From Fibrobacter sp. (GTDB lineage: Bacteria; Fibrobacterota; Fibrobacteria; Fibrobacterales; Fibrobacteraceae): 39,249 nucleotides of DNA. The notes beneath the pieces are model-generated. The model worked only from the letters and a program-made list of their open reading frames with translations. It searched no databases and was not told the origin of the DNA. Position 1 is the first letter of the stretch. Every line of letters starts with the position of its first letter. The position numbers and the translations under genes are program-made. Where the stretch lies: contig NZ_JAFWOM010000117.1 in NCBI RefSeq assembly GCF_017545445.1, positions 1 to 39,249 on the forward strand, read 5' to 3'. Shown in pieces: positions 32,971 to 38,117 of the stretch.

Positions 32971-33840
32971 ATGCTTAAAGTTTATTTAATCCAAATGGAT
33001 AGTGCCAAGGGAAGCAAGTCCGAGAATATTGCAAGAGCAAAGAAGATGATTCTCGATGCACGCCCCGACGCAGGGAGCCTTATCCTGCTGCCCGAAATGT
33101 TTGCGACAGGCTACGTGCCAGCCGATTTAGACGCAGCCGCCGGAGATTTCCATTCAAGCATTGCCGGCGAGACCGCGCGTATGCTATCCGAAGTGGCGAC
33201 AGCAACAGGCTGCACCATCATGGGAGCAGGCATCACAAAAGCCGATTCAACCGGAGAAAACAAGTTTTTCAATCACGTAAGCGTCTATGAGCCAGGAAAT
33301 ACGCAAGAAGCCGCATGCTACGACAAGATGAATTTGTTCTTCCCTGAAAAAGAATGCTTCAAAGCAGGCAGAAAAATTAATTTATTTAATATTAAGGAGA
33401 TCCCCGATGGTTCGACAAGCTCACCAACCTTAGTCGGGGATGACAATACGACAGTAAACTGGCGAATCGCATCGTTTATCTGCTACGATTTGCGTTTCCC
33501 AGAACTGTTCCGCGAAGCAACCAAGCAAGGAGCGAATCTCATTACCGTCCAAGCGGCTTGGCCCGCCAAGCGGCGTGCCCACTGGGAAACGCTCCTCAAG
33601 GCGCGAGCCATCGAAAACCAAGTCTATATAGCAGCCGTCAACGCCGTAAGCGAAAACCATGACCCCCAAGTTTGCAAAGTGCCGCTCGCAGGCACATCCC
33701 TCATCATCTCGCCGAACGGCGACGTCCTTGCCGAAGGCTCCTTAAACAAAGAAGAAATTCTCACAGCAATACTTGATTTGCAAGCTGAAAAAGATTTACG
33801 CAAAACCTTCCCCGTACTTGAAGGAATCGTAGAGATCTAA
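32971..33840 (+). CDS. Nitrilase/omega-amidase family carbon-nitrogen hydrolase
   Basis: A 289-residue cytoplasmic enzyme. The Glu-Lys-Cys triad is visible: LLPEMFATGY (Glu about 42), CYDKMNLFFPE (Lys about 113) and FICYDLRFPELF (Cys about 173). The motif set is closest to omega-amidases (Nit2/YafV type), which deamidate alpha-keto acid amides. Residues about 142-159 are encoded by a dispersed GATCCCCGA...TCGGGGATGAC element in frame, in the loop before the Cys strand. The ORF is otherwise intact, so the enzyme may tolerate the loop; activity cannot be judged from sequence. Confidence 0.88.
   Translation: MLKVYLIQMDSAKGSKSENIARAKKMILDARPDAGSLILLPEMFATGYVPADLDAAAGDFHSSIAGETARMLSEVATATGCTIMGAGITKADSTGENKFFNHVSVYEPGNTQEAACYDKMNLFFPEKECFKAGRKINLFNIKEIPDGSTSSPTLVGDDNTTVNWRIASFICYDLRFPELFREATKQGANLITVQAAWPAKRRAHWETLLKARAIENQVYIAAVNAVSENHDPQVCKVPLAGTSLIISPNGDVLAEGSLNKEEILTAILDLQAEKDLRKTFPVLEGIVEI
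33399..33444 (+). repeat. Dispersed palindromic element inside the nitrilase gene
   Basis: GATCCCCGA...TCGGGGATGAC with arms pairing 7 bp. The interior GGTTCGACAAGCTCACCAACC (33410-33430) matches the minus strand at 5716-5736 with 2 mismatches. Confidence 0.8.
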
Positions 33841-33884
33841 AAAGTTGGATGTAGGGAGTTTCGCCATTTCCCCAAAAAACAGTT

Positions 33885-33890
33885 TATATT
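33885..33890 (+). promoter_or_regulatory. Putative -10 box of DUF4434 gene
   Basis: TATATT, 6 bp before the ATG at 33897; no ribosome binding site between. Confidence 0.45.
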
Positions 33891-33896
33891 TCTATT

Positions 33897-35033
33897 ATGC
33901 ACGTCACACGATTCCTCCCCTGCTGTTTTTCGTTTGCGCTCCTGTTGAGCGGGTTTTCAATGCATGCGGAGGCGGCGAATTTTGACGGGGTTTTCGACGC
34001 AGGCTGGACTACAGCTTACCAATCCGCAGATTCCATCAACCACATGCACGAGCGATTGCACGCACTCGGCATGGAACAGGTCGTATTGCAATATGCAGCT
34101 GTTGAAAAGACGCATTTGTATTACCCCTCGCAGCTGAACTTTTTGCAGAACACGCAATACAAGAATAACCAGCTTTTCCCCAAAAGCATCGATGCAGCAA
34201 AGGCTGCCGGGAACAAGCTATGGATCGGACTTTATTACGACGGCGAAAATTGGTACACTCCGCCGACCGTTTCGCAATTAGACACCTTAGCATCGCGAAA
34301 TTTGAAAGTACTCGACGAACTTTACGCTCTTTACGGGAAAGAAACCGTAATTGAAGGGGTTTACATTCCGCAAGAGATTGCACGTTATTACTGGGACGGA
34401 CTTAGAGAAGACGCAACAGCGGCTGCACTTGCAACTCACTTTTTGAATCCAGTCACGCAGGCAGCGCAAGCTAAAGGCTGGAAGGTCATGGCAGCACCTT
34501 TTTACAACCAGAACTTGGAAACGCCCGAAAAGCTGCAAACCTTTTTCAAACAACTTTTCGCAGCGAGATTCAAGCCGGATGTCATCGCAGTGCAAGATGG
34601 AGTCGGTGCAAGCGACGCAGGCAAGCCGCATGCCAGCACAGCAACCGCTGGGAATTACGAGCGGGTGATTGCGAAAACTTGTACGCAATACGGGATTGAA
34701 TTTTGGGTGGATATGGAACTGTTCCGCACCGACGATTCGCACGCACTTGCCGATAGCGCAAGGCTTTCATCGCAATTGGATACGGCACGAGCGGCAGGGG
34801 CGTCAAAGGTTATTGCTTACGACTTAGCCGTTCTCGGAAATGCAGGGCTAGATTCGCTTGAGAAATGGTTTCCGCGAGACACTTCGCAAACAACGTCTAT
34901 TAGAAATCACCGCAGTTCAAGCAAGTCGCCAAAAAATGGAAAATTACACCATAAAGAAATGCGCTATTACAAGCTAAACGGCGCAAGAGTAAAAACTATC
35001 CGCGGATACGCGCTGACGAAGGATAGGGATTAG
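33897..35033 (+). CDS. DUF4434-family secreted TIM-barrel-like protein
   Basis: A 378-residue exported protein: signal peptide to about residue 26 (LLLSGFSMHAEA), then FDGVFDAGWTTAYQSADSIN. Features of DUF4434 domains are visible: MEQVVLQYAAVEKTHLYYPS, LWIGLYYDGENWY, YGKETVIEGVYIPQEIARYY, WKVMAAPFYNQN, DVIAVQDGVGAS and FWVDMELFRTDD. These are glycoside-hydrolase-like barrels with probable acidic catalytic residues (Glu in PQE, Glu in DMELF). The C-terminal ~35 residues are a basic tail (YKLNGARVKTIRGY), probably a sorting signal. The stop overlaps the convergent gene by 4 bp. Confidence 0.72.
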   Translation: MHVTRFLPCCFSFALLLSGFSMHAEAANFDGVFDAGWTTAYQSADSINHMHERLHALGMEQVVLQYAAVEKTHLYYPSQLNFLQNTQYKNNQLFPKSIDAAKAAGNKLWIGLYYDGENWYTPPTVSQLDTLASRNLKVLDELYALYGKETVIEGVYIPQEIARYYWDGLREDATAAALATHFLNPVTQAAQAKGWKVMAAPFYNQNLETPEKLQTFFKQLFAARFKPDVIAVQDGVGASDAGKPHASTATAGNYERVIAKTCTQYGIEFWVDMELFRTDDSHALADSARLSSQLDTARAAGASKVIAYDLAVLGNAGLDSLEKWFPRDTSQTTSIRNHRSSSKSPKNGKLHHKEMRYYKLNGARVKTIRGYALTKDRD

Positions 35034-35218
35034 GATTTTTTCGTTAATTTTCCACCAGCGATGAGCACTAAAAAAGCGGCACCGCCAACGCCCACAATCT
35101 TCTTGATATCGCTCCAAAATTCGCGACGTTTTTCTTTGCAAGAATCGCAAAGTTTTTCAGAGTTTACGGTTTTATTGCATCCGCATTTTTTACATGTATT
35201 CCACAATTTCTGAAGCAT
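35030..35218 (-). CDS. Zinc-ribbon membrane-anchored small protein (62 aa)
   Basis: Starts MLQKLWNTCKKCGCNKTV; AAGGAG upstream fixes this ATG over one 19 codons earlier. Two Cys pairs (CKKCGC and CDSC) form a likely zinc ribbon near the N-terminus, followed by a basic stretch (KEKRREFWSDIKK) and one hydrophobic helix (VGVGGAAFLVLIAGG). No specific family recognised. Tail-to-tail overlap of 4 bp with the DUF4434 gene. Confidence 0.65.
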   Translation of the reverse strand: MLQKLWNTCKKCGCNKTVNSEKLCDSCKEKRREFWSDIKKIVGVGGAAFLVLIAGGKLTKKS

Positions 35219-35318
35219 AGTCAAACTCCTTAATCTTTTAGGACTGTGAAGTCTTTTTAAAATACCAAATTTCATTAGAAATGATAGTAGCGTGAATCAC
35301 AGTTTTTTAACAACGCTA

Positions 35319-35414
35319 CATCTATAGTTGGCAAAATGAACGATTTTGCAAGCAGTTGGTTGCAAAATTTGCAAAGTTTTGCTTTTTTGAAATTCGCCAT
35401 TATAGATTTGAACC
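35319..35414 (+). promoter_or_regulatory. Conserved leader element, copy B, before the Rpn gene
   Basis: The first half (CATCTATAGTTGGCAAAATG through GATTTTGCAAGCAGTTGGTTG) recurs at 37041-37084, and the second half (from TTGCAAGCAGTTGG at 35346 to 35414) matches 6799-6867. TAGATTTG at its end is a possible -10 box. GGAGGGG then precedes the Rpn ATG. Confidence 0.6.
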
Positions 35415-35438
35415 TCTAAGCTTAATGGAGGGGCAATT

Positions 35439-36134
35439 ATGACTCAAAAATTTTCGCACGACTCTTACGTTCGCTCAGTGCTGAAGGATCCCGTTCGTAC
35501 AGCGGAACTCCTTCGCCTTGCGTCTCGGAAAAACAGCAATCTCGCACAATTCCTTGCGACGGTGAATCTCGACACATTGCAAGAGATTTCCGAAGCATTC
35601 AGCGATACGGCAACACACGGCGCTGGAGACTTGGCTTTTACCGTAAAAATAGCAAGCGACGAACCCAAGCAAGCCGAACTTCTTGTCGGCATCATCGAAG
35701 AACACAAAAGCTATCCAGAAGCGGGTATCATTCCGCAGCTTGTCAAGTACTGGTTCCAGATTATGTTTCGCAACCAGAAGAACATCCCGACAGTAGCTAT
35801 CGTTTTGTACAACGGAAAAGATCCTTATCGCATCGAAAAAGAAGTGATGTACCCGAATTATCCCGAATATTATCACAAGATCGGGCTACCGTTCCTATTG
35901 GAAATCGTTGATGTAAGTGACATTTTCGAGGATGAAGAAATTCCCCAAATTTCACCCAAAATCGCACTCGCACTGGTCGCATTAAAGTATGTTTTTAACG
36001 GAGAAAAACTAAAGAAATATCTGAAACCGGCTATGGCGGGACTCACATCGCTCCCCCGCGAAGAAGCGGAAGACTTTCTTACTCAAACTTTTATATATTT
36101 GACGCCGATGGCGTCCGCGGCGGCGGCTCGGTAA
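35439..36134 (+). CDS. Rpn family PD-(D/E)XK nuclease, lacking the usual C-terminal domain
   Basis: A 231-residue protein starting [15 protein letters not shown], with GGAGGGG 6 bp upstream. Rpn/YhgA-like features: [25 protein letters not shown] with the catalytic Asp, [16 protein letters not shown] with the E-x-[13 protein letters not shown] and a helical end [17 protein letters not shown]. Family members usually run on to about 300 residues; here the frame stops and the expected continuation (WFK..AKEQFKMDFKKCSEV) is found 70-140 bp further on as a separate ORF. Either the gene is broken or nuclease and C-terminal domain are encoded separately. Rpn proteins are DNA nucleases linked to recombination and phage defence. 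Confidence 0.8.
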   Translation: MTQKFSHDSYVRSVLKDPVRTAELLRLASRKNSNLAQFLATVNLDTLQEISEAFSDTATHGAGDLAFTVKIASDEPKQAELLVGIIEEHKSYPEAGIIPQLVKYWFQIMFRNQKNIPTVAIVLYNGKDPYRIEKEVMYPNYPEYYHKIGLPFLLEIVDVSDIFEDEEIPQISPKIALALVALKYVFNGEKLKKYLKPAMAGLTSLPREEAEDFLTQTFIYLTPMASAAAAR

Positions 36135-36186
36135 TATATACGAAACTTAGAACTTCAGTTCTCTAGTTGAGTTATCCTCTATGAGG

Positions 36187-36208
36187 AAAAATATGCAAGC
36201 ATATTTTT
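36187..36208 (+). other. Perfect hairpin between Rpn nuclease and first C-terminal cassette
   Basis: AAAAATATGC-AA-GCATATTTTT: 10-bp perfect arms, 2-nt loop, T-run at the 3' side. Could terminate or attenuate transcription from the nuclease gene into the cassettes. Confidence 0.6.
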
Positions 36209-36272
36209 GCAACGCTCGCCTTGCACGCTTTTGCGTAAATGGTTTAAAGGCGAAGCCAAGGAGCAGTTCAAA

Positions 36273-36470
36273 ATGGATTTCAAGAAATGCAGCGAAGTTT
36301 ATGGATACAAGTCCATCGCCGAAGTTGAAGAAGAAGAACTCGCGGAAAAGATAGCTCATCACGATGAAAGCATTGCAAAGACAATGTTTAAAGCCGGGAA
36401 AATCACCCAAGATGATGCTATTTCTTATTTCAATATTCCTGAAGAAGTCGCTCATTCCTGGAAACGTTGA
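36273..36470 (+). CDS. Free-standing Rpn C-terminal domain, cassette 1 (RpnS-like)
   Basis: A 65-residue protein starting MDFKKCSEVYGYKS. The ATG has GGAG 9 bp upstream within the codons for AKEQFK, as in an internal start of a full Rpn gene; the frame extends upstream to 36207. It shares IAEVEEEELAEKIA with the other cassettes, then has its own end (MFKAGKITQDDAISYFNIPE). In characterised Rpn systems the C-terminal domain, made from an internal start, inhibits the full-length nuclease; by analogy this may be an antitoxin. Rated a likely gene because the start region is conserved in all three cassettes. Confidence 0.65.
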   Translation: MDFKKCSEVYGYKSIAEVEEEELAEKIAHHDESIAKTMFKAGKITQDDAISYFNIPEEVAHSWKR

Positions 36471-36509
36471 CTGATTACCATTTTTTGCGAAGCCAGGGAG
36501 CAGTTCAAA

Positions 36510-36713
36510 ATGGATTACAAGAAGTGCAGCGAAGTTTATGGCTATAAGTCTATCGCCGAAGTCGAAGAAGAAGAACTTGAAGCCAAGATTAAAGATACCA
36601 AGCTCGAAATGGTCGATGCCATGCTCGCCAACAATAAATTGACAGACGAAGAAATCGCCATTATTTCAGGCTTCTCGTTAGACGAAATCCAAAAACGTAG
36701 AGCACAACACTAA
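36510..36713 (+). CDS. Free-standing Rpn C-terminal domain, cassette 2
   Basis: A 67-residue protein starting MDYKKCSEVYGYKS with the conserved GGGAGCAG site 9-10 bp upstream. After IAEVEEEELEAKI it ends with DTKLEMVDAMLANNKLTDEE and ISGFSLDEIQKRRAQH, nearly the same tail as the Rpn remnant at 1581-2248 and different from cassette 1. Followed by a strong terminator. Confidence 0.7.
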   Translation: MDYKKCSEVYGYKSIAEVEEEELEAKIKDTKLEMVDAMLANNKLTDEEIAIISGFSLDEIQKRRAQH

Positions 36714-36730
36714 ACAATCTATTTGAATAG

Positions 36731-36758
36731 TCCACGGTGTTAGAGCCGTGGATTTTTT
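36731..36758 (+). terminator. Rho-independent terminator after cassette 2
   Basis: TCCACGG and CCGTGGA form a 7-bp stem around 8 nt, followed by TTTTTT. The terminator after cassette 3 (37653-37684) has the same GTGGATTTTTTT end. Confidence 0.88.
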
Positions 36759-36780
36759 CAACTTTTTTAGCCTGTTCCAT

Positions 36781-37040
36781 TCCGCCAAACTCAAACCATT
36801 TTTGTCAAAAAATCAAGAAATTAGACAAAAGCAAACAAAGCTCGCTAAATTTACGAAAAATCGGTTAAAATGCACTATTTTTGACAAATAGTTAAATTGA
36901 CTATTATAAAACAATATCAGTCTCTAAAGTTGTCAAATTTGACCACTTTATAATTAATATTTTTTCCTAAAAATCAAAATTTTTGGCAGAAATATTATAA
37001 CAAATGCTCTGTGTAAAATCACAGGTTTAAAACAGCACTC
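36781..37040. repeat. AT-rich gene-free region with repeated GTCAA words
   Basis: TTGTCAAAA (36802), TAGACAAAA (36822), TTGACAAATAG (36881), TTGAC (36897) and the perfect palindrome GTCAAATTTGAC (36932-36943), plus ACTATTT...AAATAGT at 36874-36892. No ORF. Short words recur here in both orientations without strict spacing. Confidence 0.5.
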
Positions 37041-37086
37041 CATCTATAGTTGACAAAATGAACGATTTTGCAAGCGGTTGGTTGTA
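37041..37086 (+). promoter_or_regulatory. Conserved leader element, copy C
   Basis: CATCTATAGTTGACAAAATG, then GATTTTGCAAGCGGTTGGTTG, differing from copy B (35319 onward) at two positions in 44. After GGTTGGTTG it jumps directly to GAAGGGGATAATTATG, so the promoter half of copy B is missing. Confidence 0.6.
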
Positions 37087-37099
37087 GAAGGGGATAATT

Positions 37100-37417
37100 A
37101 TGAATCGCAACGAATCGTCATCACTCAAAACCCGTACGCAATCGGCATTACCTTTATGACAAGCGTTAAAGAGCCTACTTGACAAGGATTTCATCAAAGA
37201 TGTATCTTTAACAGGGTACACCGATGAAATTCTTTTGAATGAGGTTGACGGTATGACAGACTTGCTTTACGAGAGACAAGGGGCTTATGCTCAGGGAAAA
37301 GACGATGCCCATAAAGAAGATGCTCAACTAATGGTTGATGCCGGAATATTGACCCCAGAGAAAGCTGCTGAATTTTTTAAGGTTCCAAAAAGGGAAATCT
37401 TACCAAGAAATCGGTGA
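37100..37417 (+). pseudogene. ORF with one in-frame TGA behind the Rpn leader
   Basis: The ATG has AGGGG upstream. The frame reads MNRNESSSLKTRTQSALPL, TGA (37157-37159), then QALKSLLDKDFIKDVSLTGY and on for 86 codons to TAA-type stop at 37417, with LLYERQGAYAQGKDDAHKED and EDAQLMVDAGILTPEKAAEF, an Rpn-like end (compare AGKITQDDAISYF in cassette 1). Single stop codon otherwise open. Probably a decayed gene formed by recombination between an Rpn start and another C-terminus; the part after the stop could be translated from a TTG at 37235 or ATG at 37252. Confidence 0.55.
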
Positions 37418-37435
37418 CTGAAGGAGCAGTTAAAA

Positions 37436-37639
37436 ATGGATTTCAAGAAATGCAGCGAAGTTTACGGTTATAAGTCCATCGCCGAAATCGAAGAAGAAGA
37501 ACTCGCGGAAAAGATTGCTCAACGTGATCGCGATTGGATTGAGGCTATGTTTGCCAATCCCAAATTTACGGATGAAGACATCTCTAGCATTTCTGGCGTT
37601 CCGCTAAACGAAATCCAAAAACGTAGAGCACAACGTTAA
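37436..37639 (+). CDS. Free-standing Rpn C-terminal domain, cassette 3
   Basis: A 67-residue protein starting MDFKKCSEVYGYKS, with AAGGAGCAG 9 bp upstream. Shares IAEIEEEELAEKIAQ with cassette 1 and ends with WIEAMFANPKFTDEDISSIS and a NEIQKRRAQR tail like cassette 2, so the three cassettes look like a mosaic of a conserved head and exchangeable tails. Starts 19 bp after the preceding disrupted ORF; terminator follows. Confidence 0.7.
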   Translation: MDFKKCSEVYGYKSIAEIEEEELAEKIAQRDRDWIEAMFANPKFTDEDISSISGVPLNEIQKRRAQR

Positions 37640-37652
37640 GAATTCCATTTAA

Positions 37653-37684
37653 AAATCCACAGAGTCAAATCCGTGGATTTTTTT
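37653..37684 (+). terminator. Rho-independent terminator after cassette 3
   Basis: AAATCCAC and GTGGATTT pair over 8 bp around 12 nt and run into TTTTTTT. Confidence 0.8.
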
Positions 37685-37707
37685 CAACTTATTTAGCTGT
37701 CTTTTTA

Positions 37708-37870
37708 TCGCCATTTTTCAAATTTATCGCCGTTTTTTGTCGCCACTTTTGGTATTTTGTCGCCATTTTATCGCCGATTTAAGCAATTATCGCCACTTTT
37801 ATCGCCGTTTTTCATATTTATCACCGATTTATCACCGATTTCTAATTTTCGTCGGCGATAAAATTTGACA
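37708..37870. repeat. Degenerate tandem array, ~31-bp period, TCGCC words
   Basis: Nine TCGCC/TCACC words start at 37708, 37727, 37740, 37760, 37771, 37790, 37802, 37821 and 37832, so spacing alternates about 19 and 12 bp, giving a 30-33 bp period (about three helical turns). Each word sits in TTAT/TTGT-TCGCC-[AG]-N-TTT context. An inverted copy (GTCGGCGATAAAATTT) closes the array at 37851. No ORF. Confidence 0.75.
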
Positions 37871-37895
37871 TTTTGGATTTGAAAAGAAAAAACGT

Positions 37896-38040
37896 TTACC
37901 CTTCAATATACACGAATGACTGCGGAGCGGCTGTTATGCCATATTCTGCAAGCGTCTTGGGCGTATCAAATTTTTGCAATTCGCCAAGCTGATATGCGTA
38001 TGCCACTGGGTAACGTATATTTTCTTTCGCAAATTCCTTT
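37896..38040 (-). pseudogene. C-terminal fragment of an ASCH-domain protein cut by the IS
   Basis: The minus strand reads YPVAYAYQLGELQKFDTPKT and ends GITAAPQSFVYIEG, the typical end of ASCH (PUA-like) RNA-binding proteins. Upstream the frame passes into IS end sequence (SYFFIPLKEF) and the rest of the gene is absent from the window. The exact junction is not certain; it lies about 38015-38050. Confidence 0.65.
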
Positions 38041-38054
38041 AAGGGAATAAAAAA

Positions 38055-38117
38055 ATAGGATGTTCCAATTTTTAGATTTGAAATAACCACAAATCAACCT
38101 AAAAAAGAGCATCCTAT
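38055..38117 (+). promoter_or_regulatory. Inverted repeat covering the transposase start
   Basis: ATAGGATGTTC (38055-38065) and GAGCATCCTAT (38107-38117) pair at 10 of 11 positions. The right arm includes the spacer and the A-T of the ATG at 38116. An mRNA started outside the IS would fold here and hide the start, while one started between the arms would not. Confidence 0.5.
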
